Shown: positions 27,148 through 36,184, numbered from the stretch's first letter. The stretch: DNA of 64,000 nt from Winogradskyella litoriviva (GCF_013249065.1 NZ_JABRWQ010000005.1:124001-188000), one strand, 5' to 3'. Notes: generated by a model not told the origin, from the sequence alone. Numbers and translations are program-made.

Positions 27148-27823
27148 AATTATAATAATGCTTTTAGTAGCAATTATTTGGAGCTGTAAAGAGAATACTA
27201 AAAAAGAAAAAATAGAAGTTGTTGAGACAAGTAGAGTAGAGTATTTACCGTTTTATAAGGATGATACTTTTACACCACATTGGTTAACACCAGGAACAAT
27301 AGAGGAAAAGCAATTTCATAAAATCCCAGATTTTAAATTAGTAAATCAATTAGGTGATACAATTTCTCAAAAGACATTTGAAAATAAAATATATATAACG
27401 GATTTCTTTTTTACTACATGTCCTGGTATTTGTCCAAAAATGACAAATAACATGGCTAAAATTCAAGAAGAATTTATTGATGATAACGATGTTTTATTAT
27501 TATCACATTCAGTAATGCCAAATACAGATACAGTTTCTGTTTTAAAAGCCTATGCTGATACTAATAATGTTATTAATAATAAATGGCATCTTGTCACAGG
27601 TGATAGAGGCTCGATTTACAATTTAGGAAGAGAACACTATTTTGTAGAAAATGATTTAGGAGAAGAAAAGAGCATAGAAGATTTTCTTCATACAGAAAAC
27701 TTTTTACTGATAGATAAAAACAAACATATTAGAGGTATTTACAATGGTTTAAATAGAGCGTCAATAGCTCAGCTAATTGTAGATGTAAAAGCTCTAAAAA
27801 CGGAAACTAATGTGATGAATTAG
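27116..27823 (+). CDS. SCO1/SenC-like lipoprotein, copper chaperone or thiol redox protein
   Basis: The 235-aa thioredoxin-fold lipoprotein (IIWSCKEN, Cys24) has the SCO copper site: C102 and C106 in TTCPGICPKM and H192 in FLHTENFLLID. The ATG at 27116 overlaps the MORN gene by 32 nt; an ATG at 27158 would remove much of the positive N-region of the signal, so the first is preferred. SCO proteins deliver Cu to the CuA site of cytochrome oxidase or act as copper-responsive thiol reductants. No oxidase genes are nearby, so here it more likely serves metal handling tied to the YHYH proteins (inference). Confidence 0.87.
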   Translation: MKRLLEGRKNKIIIMLLVAIIWSCKENTKKEKIEVVETSRVEYLPFYKDDTFTPHWLTPGTIEEKQFHKIPDFKLVNQLGDTISQKTFENKIYITDFFFTTCPGICPKMTNNMAKIQEEFIDDNDVLLLSHSVMPNTDTVSVLKAYADTNNVINNKWHLVTGDRGSIYNLGREHYFVENDLGEEKSIEDFLHTENFLLIDKNKHIRGIYNGLNRASIAQLIVDVKALKTETNVMN

Positions 27824-27849
27824 TTTATAATTGATTGATTGATAATTTG

Positions 27850-27880
27850 AAAAGCTTTGCGATTATTCGTGAAGCTTTTC
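27850..27880 (+). terminator. Terminator-like hairpin after the SCO1-like gene
   Basis: The stem AAAAGCTT-tg-CG / CG-tg-AAGCTTTT has a 6-nt loop and a T-rich tail, and lies within the gap before the propeller lipoprotein. It is a third relative of the hairpins at 16628 and 18265. Confidence 0.65.
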
Positions 27881-27903
27881 TATTTTTAGAGAAAATTATA
27901 ATT

Positions 27904-28992
27904 ATGAAGAATTTAATATTTGTTTGCTTCTTGTTGATTGGGTTAAGTTCTTGTAAATCTGAAGAACCATTAAAATTAGAAAATATTTCTAGGGTTGAAA
28001 TTGAAATTTTAATGCAAGATTCTTTATTAAATATTAGAGCATTAGAAGTTGTTGGAAAAGAAAATGTTGGCATGTTTGCAACTTCTAATGGAGATATAGG
28101 AATAATGTATCAGATTAATCGCCCAGAATTATATCCAGGGGAAGAAAAAATAATGTCGGCTAGTATAAGTGCTAAACTTGGAGCTGATACCCTAGATGTA
28201 AATATTAGAGCAATGTCTAAGACAAATAATGCTCATCATTATATATCAATAGGCAGTCCAACTAGAGCTTTTAAATTATCTAAGTCTGGAAAAAAAATTA
28301 CTTACCAAGAAAACCATAAAAAAGCCTTCTACGATTCCATGGATTTCTGGAACGATTTAGAAGGTATTGCTATTGGAGATCCAACGGATGATTGTATGAG
28401 TATTATTATCACCAGAGATGGAGGAGACACTTGGGAGAAAATATCTTGTAATAATTTACCAAAAGCCAAAGATGGTGAAGCTGCTTTTGCGGCTAGTGAT
28501 ACTAATATTGCAATAGTTGGTGACCATACTTGGGTAGCAACAGGAGGAAAAGCTAGTAGAATATTGTATTCTCCGGATAAAGGAAAAACTTGGGACGTTT
28601 ATGATACACCAATTGTTCAAGGAAAAGAAACCACAGGAATATATTCTTTAGCCTTTTATGATGAGAACAACGGATTTGCCATTGGTGGAGATTACACCAA
28701 ACCAAACGATACAATAAATAATAAAATAAGAACAATTGATGGAGGAAAAACTTGGCAAGTTGTAGCTAATGGAAAAGGACCAGGTTACAGAAGTTGTGTA
28801 CAATATATTCCAAACTCAAAAGGTAAAGAATTAGTAGCTGTTGGTTTTAAAGGCATCGATTACAGTAATGATGCTGGTGACTCATGGAAACATCTAAGCG
28901 ATGAAGGATTTTATACCATTCGGTTTTTAAATGATTCTGTAGCTTATGCAGCAGGAAAAGGTAGAATTAGTAAATTAACTTTTGGTGAATAA
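27904..28992 (+). CDS. BNR/YCF48-like beta-propeller lipoprotein
   Basis: The start at 27904 gives a proper lipoprotein signal (IGLSSCKSE, Cys17) and avoids translating through the hairpin upstream. The 362-aa product has at least four Asp-box turns (DGGDTWEKI, DKGKTWDVY, DGGKTWQVV, DAGDSWKHL) typical of sialidase-like/YCF48 six-bladed propellers. In this phylum such proteins are often named oxidoreductases without evidence. It lies downstream of a terminator and lacks an ECF-type promoter, so membership in the regulon is uncertain. It converges with the second ECF triad and shares its terminator. Confidence 0.82.
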   Translation: MKNLIFVCFLLIGLSSCKSEEPLKLENISRVEIEILMQDSLLNIRALEVVGKENVGMFATSNGDIGIMYQINRPELYPGEEKIMSASISAKLGADTLDVNIRAMSKTNNAHHYISIGSPTRAFKLSKSGKKITYQENHKKAFYDSMDFWNDLEGIAIGDPTDDCMSIIITRDGGDTWEKISCNNLPKAKDGEAAFAASDTNIAIVGDHTWVATGGKASRILYSPDKGKTWDVYDTPIVQGKETTGIYSLAFYDENNGFAIGGDYTKPNDTINNKIRTIDGGKTWQVVANGKGPGYRSCVQYIPNSKGKELVAVGFKGIDYSNDAGDSWKHLSDEGFYTIRFLNDSVAYAAGKGRISKLTFGE

Positions 28993-29021
28993 AAAAAGGA
29001 AGCTACTCGCTTCCTTTTTTT
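28991..29021. terminator. Bidirectional terminator between the propeller gene and the second ECF triad
   Basis: The 12-bp stem AAAAAAGGAAGC / GCTTCCTTTTTT with a 5-nt loop separates two convergent units only 27 nt apart and ends both. Confidence 0.88.
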
Positions 29022-29466
29022 ATTTTTTATTACTTCTATTTTTACTATGACGCTTTTTATATTCTTCAAACATTTTTTGTTTAAAGGAACGTTCTGCTTG
29101 ATATAGTTTTATTATTTTTTTAGCAGGAAGAATCTCAAGTAAATCTTTAAGAAGTTTAGATTGTAATGCTACTTTTTGCTTTTCAATTTTCTCCATATCT
29201 AACAATAGAGATTTTGCTTCACTTTCTGTTAATTCATCGGTGTTTTTGATGTTACGTTTATTAACTGATTGCTCTCTAAGTTTCATTTTTGCATCTTCAT
29301 TAGCATTGTAAACTGGCCAGAATTTTTGAGCTTCAGACTTGGTTAAATCTAACTGTTCTGTAATATGCGCTATTTTAAGAGCTTTAATTTTTTCTCTGTC
29401 TGGTCGTTGGGCAAATACACTTGCGGTAACAAATAAAGTTAAGAGAATGGTTTGTATTGTTTTCAT
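29020..29466 (-). CDS. Spy/LTXXQ-like periplasmic sensor of an ECF system
   Basis: The 148-aa protein has a signal peptide (SVFAQ, about 19 residues) and an all-helical mature part. The LTKSEAQKFWPVYNANED motif is typical of the Flavobacteria proteins named sensor of ECF-type sigma factor, distantly related to Spy/CpxP. A basic tail (YKKRHSKNRSNKK) ends it. It is the last gene of the operon 30588 to 29020, 6 nt after the anti-sigma-like gene. The likely role is detecting envelope or metal stress and relaying it to the membrane protein (inference). Confidence 0.8.
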   Translation of the reverse strand: MKTIQTILLTLFVTASVFAQRPDREKIKALKIAHITEQLDLTKSEAQKFWPVYNANEDAKMKLREQSVNKRNIKNTDELTESEAKSLLLDMEKIEKQKVALQSKLLKDLLEILPAKKIIKLYQAERSFKQKMFEEYKKRHSKNRSNKK

Positions 29467-29472
29467 ATGTTC

Positions 29473-29976
29473 TTAATCTAAAATAAAATCTTCAGCATCT
29501 ACACTTTCTAAATAATCATTTAATGTAGTGTCTGATATATTAACATCTATAAAATCGGATTCAGAAATATCTTCAGCCTTAAATAAGGTCGCTAATTCTT
29601 CATTACTATAATCTTCTTGGTACAAATAGTTTTCTATACTTGCCGTATCTATTGCATTTAAGCTTATTGCTTTGTTATTAAATACCAAGCTAAATAATAA
29701 TACAAAACTGGCTGCTATACCTGCTAAGTAATAAAATTTACTTTTTGACTTAAGTTGAATAACTGGTTTTTCTGTTTTAGTTTGTATTGTTTCTAAAATA
29801 TTGCTCTCAACAGTGTCAAAATATGCATTTGGTACTTTAAATCCAGGCGTTTCAATACTATCAAGAATAGTATTATTGCTGATACGTTCAAAAATTTGGT
29901 TTTCCAACGAATCAAAATAATGTTCTGGTGTTTTAAAACCAGAAGAGGTAATGTTATGTATATTTTCTTTTTTCAT
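29473..29976 (-). CDS. Single-span membrane protein, probable anti-sigma factor (second triad)
   Basis: The 167-aa protein has a cytoplasmic N-terminus that contains a duplicated unit, GFKTPEHYFDSLENQIFERI and GFKVPNAYFDTVESNILETI. One transmembrane helix follows at about 86-103, then an acidic periplasmic domain ending in DYLESVDAEDFILD. It lies 69 nt after the sigma gene and before the Spy-like gene. No zinc-binding anti-sigma motif is present. The anti-sigma role is inferred from context, as for the analogous 104-aa protein at 11204, with which it shares topology but little sequence. Confidence 0.72.
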   Translation of the reverse strand: MKKENIHNITSSGFKTPEHYFDSLENQIFERISNNTILDSIETPGFKVPNAYFDTVESNILETIQTKTEKPVIQLKSKSKFYYLAGIAASFVLLFSLVFNNKAISLNAIDTASIENYLYQEDYSNEELATLFKAEDISESDFIDVNISDTTLNDYLESVDAEDFILD

Positions 29977-30045
29977 TTTACAGTCTCCAAATCCATGGAA
30001 ATCTATTGTTTAACTATATATAAGACTTCAAATTAAATAAATGGT

Positions 30046-30588
30046 TTAATCTGAAGTTAAAAAAGCTTCAATTTTTTTAGCGGCAATATGATAGGAAGCT
30101 TTTAAAGCACCTTCACTTGTTTCTAAAATTTCAGCCATGTCTTTATATTTTAAATCTTCAAAATAACGCATATTAAAAACTATTTGTTGTTTTTGCGGTA
30201 ATGTTGCTATAGCCTTTTGTAATTTTAACTGAATATCATCACCTTCAAAATAGATATCTGCTGTTAAGCTATTTATTGCTTTATTTTGGTATTCTTCATT
30301 TGTTATCTGTTGGCGTTTAGCATTTTTATTAATTAAAGTAATAGATTCATTTGTAGCAATACGATATATCCACGAAAATAATTTACTATCTCCTTTAAAC
30401 TTATCGATGCTTCGATACACTTTTATAAACGTATTTTGAAGTACATCATCTGCATCATCATGGTTGAGTACAATCTTTCGAATATGCCAATACAAACGTT
30501 CCTTATAGAGTTTTAATAATTCTCTAAAAGCAGCTTCTTTTGTTAAAGGGCTTTTTAACCTTGCAATAAATTCAGATTCGTCAATCAA
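30046..30588 (-). CDS. ECF-family RNA polymerase sigma factor (second triad)
   Basis: The 180-aa ECF sigma has region 2 motifs HDDADDVLQNTFIKVYRSIDKF and DSKLFSWIYRIATNES and region 4 motifs LPQKQQIVFNMRYFEDLKYKDMAEIL. It starts with TTG (30586-30588 on the minus strand), like the other ECF gene in this window; I find no ATG in a suitable place. It heads a three-gene operon with a membrane protein and a Spy-like protein. Upstream I do not see the CAAGTTT/CATCTAAA promoter, so it belongs to a different regulon. Confidence 0.92.
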   Translation of the reverse strand: MIDESEFIARLKSPLTKEAAFRELLKLYKERLYWHIRKIVLNHDDADDVLQNTFIKVYRSIDKFKGDSKLFSWIYRIATNESITLINKNAKRQQITNEEYQNKAINSLTADIYFEGDDIQLKLQKAIATLPQKQQIVFNMRYFEDLKYKDMAEILETSEGALKASYHIAAKKIEAFLTSD

Positions 30589-30742
30589 GTGATTTACTTT
30601 GATAGTTAGACTTGTTAAATTACTAAAAGTTTAATTAAAAAAAACACCAAAATCACGTTTTTTAACTTTTGCTGAAAATCAGTAATTTACATCTTATTTT
30701 TTCGATTAAATACAAAAAAACACGATAAAAAGCATTTTTTTC

Positions 30743-30773
30743 TTGTTTGGTATGTTTATTTATTATATGTTTG
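30743..30773 (+). promoter_or_regulatory. Housekeeping promoter of a candidate small RNA
   Basis: TTG at 30743-30745, a 20-nt gap, then TATGTTTG (30766-30773) fits the Bacteroidota TTG / TAnnTTTG pattern and points to a start near 30778. No protein-coding gene follows on this strand before a terminator 80 nt downstream. Confidence 0.6.
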
Positions 30774-30777
30774 TCTC

Positions 30778-30858
30778 AGCTTAACCTATTAACCGTTATC
30801 AGTTCCCCAAATCTGATAACAACAGAGAAGGATGTATTTAATTATGCATCCTTTTTTT
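30778..30858 (+). ncRNA. Candidate small RNA, about 80 nt, two hairpins
   Basis: It lies in the 329-nt gap between the second ECF sigma gene and the ABC transporter gene, both on the minus strand. Downstream of a good promoter come a first hairpin, GTTATCAG (30795-30802) / CTGATAAC (30813-30820) with a 10-nt loop containing CCCC, and a terminator hairpin, AAGGATG (30828-30834) / CATCCTT (30847-30853) ending in seven Ts. No ORF fits. It is not recognisable as 4.5S, 6S, tmRNA or RNase P RNA. Regulatory sRNA is the inference. Confidence 0.55.
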
Positions 30859-30917
30859 GTATAATAGTTTCAAATTAATTTGAAGTAATTTTAATTAGAA
30901 TTCTAAAAATTTAGGCT

Positions 30918-32753
30918 TTAATCAAAACTTTGCATGTCTACCAATTTTCTGTAAATACCATTTTTAGAAATAAGTTCTGCGTGTGTGCCTTGCTCTGCAA
31001 TTTCACCTTTTTGCATTACTACAATTTGATCTGCGTTTTGTATGGTAGATAACCTGTGTGCTATGACAATAGATGTTCTATTTTTCATCATGTTTTCTAA
31101 CGCATCTTGCACCAAACGTTCGCTTTCTGTATCTAAAGCAGAAGTGGCTTCATCTAAAATCATTATGGGCGGATTCTTAAGAACTGCTCTCGCAATACTT
31201 ATACGTTGTTGTTGTCCGCCAGATAATTTGCCGCCAGAATCACCTATGTTAGTGTCAATACCATTTGGTAAATCTTTTACAAATTCCCAAGCATTTGCAA
31301 CTTTTAGAGCTTCAATTATTTCTAGGTCAGTAGCATCTTCTTTACCTAATAATAGATTGTTTTTTATGCTATCATTAAATAGAATAGAATCTTGGGTTAC
31401 TAAACCCATTAAACCTCTTAAAGAATGTTTTGTAATATCTTTAATGTTTTCACCATCTATGCTAATATTGCCATCATTAACATCGTAAAAACGAGTTACA
31501 AGATTAGCAATCGTACTTTTTCCACTGCCAGATTGTCCAACTAATGCAACACTCTTTCCTTTAGGAACTTCTAGCGTGAAGTTTTTAAGCACAAGGTCAT
31601 CTTCATATTTAAATGAAATATTGTTTAGTTTTATTTCTGAAGTGAAGTCTGATTTTATTTTGGCATTTGTTATATCTTGTATACTAGATTCAGTATTTAA
31701 GATATCTAATACACGATCGGCTGAAGCATTACCTGCTTTAACTTTATAAGTTGCTTTACTAATAGCTTTGGCAGGTGTTAAAATATTATAAGCTAATGCC
31801 ATATATGTAATAAACTGGTCAGAAGTTAACGTTTTATCTACTAAAACCATTTGCCCTCCATATAATAGAATAACAGCAATTACCACAATGCCGAGAAATT
31901 CAGATGTTGGAGATGCTAAATTCTGCCTATGTGCCAAATCATTAGCAAACTTGTATAATCTTGAGGTAGAATTCTTAAAAGTTGACGTAAATCTTTCTTC
32001 AGCATTAAATCCTTTGATAACTTTTAGACCGTTCAGAGTTTCATCTAAAACCGATAAAAAAGCACCATTTTCTTCTTGAACGCGTTGAGAACGCTTTTTT
32101 AAACTTTTACCAACTCGAGAAATTATAATACCTGAAATAGGAATAAATATGAAAACAAAAATGGTTAGTTTCAGGCTTATCGTAAACATTACTACAATTG
32201 TAAAAATTATAGTTAATGGTTCCCTCACTAACAATTCTAAAATTGCCAATAGCGAATTCTGTATTTCATTAACGTCTGTAGATATTCTTGCAATTATATC
32301 CCCTTTTCTTTTTTCAGAAAAATATGATACAGGTAATGCTACAGTTTTTCCATATAATTCATTTCTTATGTCTTTAAGTATGCCATTCCTTAGGTATGCT
32401 AAAAAGAAATTTGAAAAATATCCTGAAGCATTTTTAAGTAAAAAAGTGGCAAGAACAACACATATCATTATAATGAGTACACTATATTGACCGTCAGCTT
32501 CAATTTTTTGAGTAATAAAAAAGTTTAATGAATCTTCAAGGAATTTACCATATTCTAAAATACCATTGTAGTTCGCTCTTAAGGGTTTATTGGCAATTGG
32601 TTCTGCTGTTTTCAATAAAACCTTTAACATTGGCATTAAGGAAACAAAAGATAATGTTCCAAATAGCGCATATAGAACATTGAAAAATATATTTAAAAAC
32701 GCATACCTTTTATAAGGAACAATAAACCTAGATAACTTCTTTATATAATCCAT
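30918..32753 (-). CDS. MsbA-type ABC exporter (fused permease and ATPase)
   Basis: The 611-aa half-transporter has six transmembrane helices in residues 1-330, then an ATPase domain with Walker A GQSGSGKST, signature SGGQQQRISIARA, Walker B MILDEATSALD and H-loop IVIAHRLST. The family includes lipid A flippase MsbA and drug or peptide exporters. The neighbours (phosphohexomutase, glycosyltransferase) fit lipid or glycolipid export, but the substrate is not proven. It starts 3 nt after the mutase gene, so it is cotranscribed. Confidence 0.9.
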   Translation of the reverse strand: MDYIKKLSRFIVPYKRYAFLNIFFNVLYALFGTLSFVSLMPMLKVLLKTAEPIANKPLRANYNGILEYGKFLEDSLNFFITQKIEADGQYSVLIIMICVVLATFLLKNASGYFSNFFLAYLRNGILKDIRNELYGKTVALPVSYFSEKRKGDIIARISTDVNEIQNSLLAILELLVREPLTIIFTIVVMFTISLKLTIFVFIFIPISGIIISRVGKSLKKRSQRVQEENGAFLSVLDETLNGLKVIKGFNAEERFTSTFKNSTSRLYKFANDLAHRQNLASPTSEFLGIVVIAVILLYGGQMVLVDKTLTSDQFITYMALAYNILTPAKAISKATYKVKAGNASADRVLDILNTESSIQDITNAKIKSDFTSEIKLNNISFKYEDDLVLKNFTLEVPKGKSVALVGQSGSGKSTIANLVTRFYDVNDGNISIDGENIKDITKHSLRGLMGLVTQDSILFNDSIKNNLLLGKEDATDLEIIEALKVANAWEFVKDLPNGIDTNIGDSGGKLSGGQQQRISIARAVLKNPPIMILDEATSALDTESERLVQDALENMMKNRTSIVIAHRLSTIQNADQIVVMQKGEIAEQGTHAELISKNGIYRKLVDMQSFD

Positions 32754-32756
32754 TCA

Positions 32757-34484
32757 TTACAAATTCATATCCTTGAGGATAGCATCAATTCTATCTTCCA
32801 AAAATTGCTCCGTTTTCGCAAAGTCTGACGAATTGTCTAATTCTGTATTAACGCTGATATAGAATTTTATTTTTGGTTCGGTACCACTTGGTCTAAGTGC
32901 AATTTTACTACCATCTTCTGTGTAGTAAATTAATACGTTAGATTTAGGCACATCAATAGTGGTTTCTTCGTTCGTTTGAAGATTTTTAGAAATAGATAAT
33001 TGGTAATCTTCAATTAAAACTACTTTTTCACCATTAATTTCTGTTAAAGGATTTTCTCTCGCATCAATCATCATTTGCTTAATTTCTTGTGCACCTTCAA
33101 TTCCTTTTTTAGTTAAAGAAATTAAACGTTCTTTAAAGAAACCATGCTCTACATATAAATCAATTAATTCTTGGTACATGGTTTTGCCTTTTTCTTTTGC
33201 TTGTGCAGCAATTTCAATAGCCAAAAGTGTAGATGTTACAGCATCTTTATCGCGCACAAAGTCACCAACCATAAAACCAAAACTCTCTTCTCCACCACCA
33301 ATAAAATCCATAGTTGGGAAGTCTTTTATCATTTTAGCAATCCATTTAAAACCAGTAAGGCCAATTTTACATTCAACATTGTATGCGTTTGCTAAAACAG
33401 ACATCATCGGTGTGGATACAATTGTAGATCCAACAAATTGATTACCATTTATTTTTCCTGCTTTTTTCCATTGATTTAAAAGAAAATTAGTCATTAAAAT
33501 CATGGTTTGGTTTCCGTTAAGGATTACCAATTCGTTTTTTAAATTTCTAACAACGACACCCAAACGATCACAGTCTGGATCTGTACCAATAACAATATCG
33601 CCATCTACTTTTTCTGCTAATTCTATAGCCATTTTTAAAGCTTCTGGCTCTTCAGGATTTGGTGAAACTACGGTTGGAAAATCTCCATTTGGTACGCGTT
33701 GTTCTTCAACAATATTAACGTTGGTATAGCCTGCACGTTTTAAAGTTTCTGGTATTGCGGTAATTGATGTTCCGTGTAAAGAGGTGAAAACGATATTTAA
33801 GTTTTCTTTTGCTTGTTTTGAGGTATTGAAACTTCCGTTTTTTACAGAATTATCAATAAATACGTCATCAACGTCTTTACCAATATATTGAATTAACTCT
33901 GAATTTGCTTCAAACTTAATTTCAGAGTAATCTATTTTATTTATTTCTCCAATAACACCTGCATCTTGAGGTGGCACTAATTGTCCACCATCTTGCCAGT
34001 ATACTTTATAGCCATTATATTCTGGTGGATTGTGAGATGCTGTTAATACTATACCACAATGACAATCTAAATGTTTTAGTGCAAAAGATAATTCTGGTGT
34101 AGGTCTTAATTCTTCAAATAAAAAGACTTTTATTCCATTAGCAGAAAACACATCTGCAACTAATTTACCAAAAGTGTTACTATTATGTCTACAATCGTAA
34201 GCTATTGCTACTTTTAATTCTTCATTAGGAAAAGATGCTTTTAAGTAATTACTTAAGCCTTGTGTATTTTTACCTAAGGTATATTTGTTAATACGGTTAG
34301 TGCCTAAACCCATAACACCTCGCATTCCACCAGTTCCAAATTCTAGATTTTTATAAAAACTTTCTTCTAATTCTTTCGGATTAGAGGCAATCATATCTTT
34401 TATTTGCTTTTGAGATTCTTTATCAAAAGTTGGCGTTAACCAAGCATTTACGCGTTCTAAAATTTCTGGTTTAATGTGAATCAT
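32757..34484 (-). CDS. Phosphoglucomutase/phosphomannomutase family protein
   Basis: The 575-aa alpha-D-phosphohexomutase has the phosphoserine loop [13 protein letters not shown] with Ser150, the Mg loop [10 protein letters not shown], the sugar-binding GGGEESFGF, and the phosphate-binding [12 protein letters not shown] near the C-terminus. The length and sequence resemble PgcA-type phosphoglucomutases. It interconverts hexose-1- and hexose-6-phosphates in the cytoplasm for cell-envelope sugar supply. It is followed within 3 nt by the ABC exporter. Confidence 0.92.
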   Translation of the reverse strand: MIHIKPEILERVNAWLTPTFDKESQKQIKDMIASNPKELEESFYKNLEFGTGGMRGVMGLGTNRINKYTLGKNTQGLSNYLKASFPNEELKVAIAYDCRHNSNTFGKLVADVFSANGIKVFLFEELRPTPELSFALKHLDCHCGIVLTASHNPPEYNGYKVYWQDGGQLVPPQDAGVIGEINKIDYSEIKFEANSELIQYIGKDVDDVFIDNSVKNGSFNTSKQAKENLNIVFTSLHGTSITAIPETLKRAGYTNVNIVEEQRVPNGDFPTVVSPNPEEPEALKMAIELAEKVDGDIVIGTDPDCDRLGVVVRNLKNELVILNGNQTMILMTNFLLNQWKKAGKINGNQFVGSTIVSTPMMSVLANAYNVECKIGLTGFKWIAKMIKDFPTMDFIGGGEESFGFMVGDFVRDKDAVTSTLLAIEIAAQAKEKGKTMYQELIDLYVEHGFFKERLISLTKKGIEGAQEIKQMMIDARENPLTEINGEKVVLIEDYQLSISKNLQTNEETTIDVPKSNVLIYYTEDGSKIALRPSGTEPKIKFYISVNTELDNSSDFAKTEQFLEDRIDAILKDMNL

Positions 34485-34576
34485 GGATATGTGGATTTAT
34501 TAGCTATAAAATTTGTTTAACAAAAATAAACATTTCGCAATTTTAAAGCGATAAAGAATACTATAAATTGTACACC

Positions 34577-35527
34577 TTAGTTTAAGTTAAGATTTTCTTT
34601 TATAAAATAACGTTGTTGCTGTCTGTTAGAACGCAATACTAGTTCGCCTAAAAAGCCTGCAATAAATAATTGAGACCCAATAATCATGGTAGATAAGGCA
34701 ATGTAAAATTGCGGACGATCTGTAATTAGTCTTCCTGTTGGGTTAAGAAATAACTTATCTATTCCTAAATAGAATGAAAAACCAAAACCAATTATAAACA
34801 TAATAACGCCTAGTGCGCCAAAGAGGTGCATAGGTCGTTTACCAAAGCGAGATACAAACCAAATAGTAATAAGGTCTAAAAAGCCATTTATAAAACGGTT
34901 CATTCCAAATTTGGTATGACCATATTTACGTGCTTGGTGTTGTACAACTTTTTCACCAATATTAGTAAAGCCAGCATTTTTTGCTAATACAGGTATGTAG
35001 CGATGCATCTCGCCATAAACGTCAATATGTTTTACAACCGTATTGCTGTATGCTTTTAAACCGCAATTAAAATCATTTAGTGTAACACCAGATGTACGTC
35101 TTGCAGCCCAATTAAATAATTTTGAAGGTAAGTTTTTAGAAAAATAAGAATCGTAGCGTTTCTTTTTCCAGCCAGAGACAAGATCAAAACCATCGGTCTT
35201 TATCATCTTAAAGAGTTCTGGAATTTCTTCCGGATTATCTTGTAAATCGGCATCCATAGTAATTACAACATCACCTTCTGCTTTAGCAAAACCTGCATGT
35301 AAAGCTTGAGATTTTCCGAAGTTTTTTAGAAACCGAATCCCTTTTACACATGGATTTATTTCACCTAATTCAGAAATAATTTGCCATGATTTATCAGTGC
35401 TACCATCATCTATAAATAAGATTTCGTAAGAATACTGATTGGATTGCATCACAGATACAATCCAATTATGTAATTCTTTTAAAGATTCTTCTTCGTTAAG
35501 TAGTGGTATTACTACTGATATATCCAT
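34577..35527 (-). CDS. Family 2 glycosyltransferase with C-terminal membrane anchor
   Basis: The 316-aa protein has the GT-A fold start SVVIPLLNEEESL, DDGST, and the metal-binding DADLQDNPEEIPEL. Then two transmembrane helices lie at about 230-285 (LFGALGVIMFIIGFGF and STMIIGSQLFIAGFLGELVLRS). This is the DPM1/GtrB/ArnC-like layout that transfers a sugar to polyprenyl phosphate on the cytoplasmic face. It lies between DUF4199 and the mutase genes in the same orientation. Confidence 0.9.
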   Translation of the reverse strand: MDISVVIPLLNEEESLKELHNWIVSVMQSNQYSYEILFIDDGSTDKSWQIISELGEINPCVKGIRFLKNFGKSQALHAGFAKAEGDVVITMDADLQDNPEEIPELFKMIKTDGFDLVSGWKKKRYDSYFSKNLPSKLFNWAARRTSGVTLNDFNCGLKAYSNTVVKHIDVYGEMHRYIPVLAKNAGFTNIGEKVVQHQARKYGHTKFGMNRFINGFLDLITIWFVSRFGKRPMHLFGALGVIMFIIGFGFSFYLGIDKLFLNPTGRLITDRPQFYIALSTMIIGSQLFIAGFLGELVLRSNRQQQRYFIKENLNLN

Positions 35528-35571
35528 TTAATTTTGGTCTAATTTCTAAACGTCAAAAATAGAGAAAATAA

Positions 35572-36105
35572 TTAAGCTAAATCAGGATCGTTACGTTTTA
35601 CTACCAGAGCAACAATTAAACCTACAACACTAAATCCTACTAGTTGATAAGCAATAGATTTTAATAGGTTGCTAATTGAGAAAAAGCTTCCTTGTGCTTC
35701 AATTTGTTTAATTGTTTCATCCATAACTTCTTGAGGAGCACCAAACTTTTTCATCATTGACATTTGATTATCAATAATTTTTTCTTGTAGAATCATTGCT
35801 GCATCAGTATCTACAAAATTAAAAATAATTAAACCTATTATTGCTGGTATGACAATTCCAATAGCTATAGTAATAAAAAAAGCAGTAAACGCATCTTTAA
35901 AACTAATAAATCCACCTAATAGTTGTCTAGCCTTCATAGCTGAAATAATTCCTATAACGATTACCAGAATCATTTGCCCAATACCAAACCACCATTGGGT
36001 AAATAAGTCTAGATAAACAGCGTATCCAATAATGGTAAAAGAGGATAGAATTAAAGCTAAATAAATTCCATAAGTTGATGCCGAAGATTTAAATGATTTT
36101 TCCAT
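35572..36105 (-). CDS. DUF4199-domain membrane protein
   Basis: The 177-aa protein has four hydrophobic helices and a hydrophilic loop between helices 3 and 4 (IIDNQMSMMKKFGAPQEVMDETIKQIEAQG), the pattern of Bacteroidota DUF4199 proteins. Function unknown. It starts the run DUF4199-GT2-mutase-ABC, with a 44-nt gap to the glycosyltransferase. On the minus strand a TAACTTTG element lies at 36134-36141. Confidence 0.82.
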   Translation of the reverse strand: MEKSFKSSASTYGIYLALILSSFTIIGYAVYLDLFTQWWFGIGQMILVIVIGIISAMKARQLLGGFISFKDAFTAFFITIAIGIVIPAIIGLIIFNFVDTDAAMILQEKIIDNQMSMMKKFGAPQEVMDETIKQIEAQGSFFSISNLLKSIAYQLVGFSVVGLIVALVVKRNDPDLA

Positions 36106-36133
36106 GATTATGTTAGTTTTGACAGTTAGTAAC

Positions 36134-36141
36134 CAAAGTTA
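36134..36141 (-). promoter_or_regulatory. Candidate -7 element for the DUF4199 operon
   Basis: TAACTTTG on the minus strand, 28 nt before the ATG; no TTG box at good spacing. Confidence 0.45.
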
Positions 36142-36184
36142 AGTAAATGTTACATACTTTAGTGAAATAAATTTAGTAAAAATA

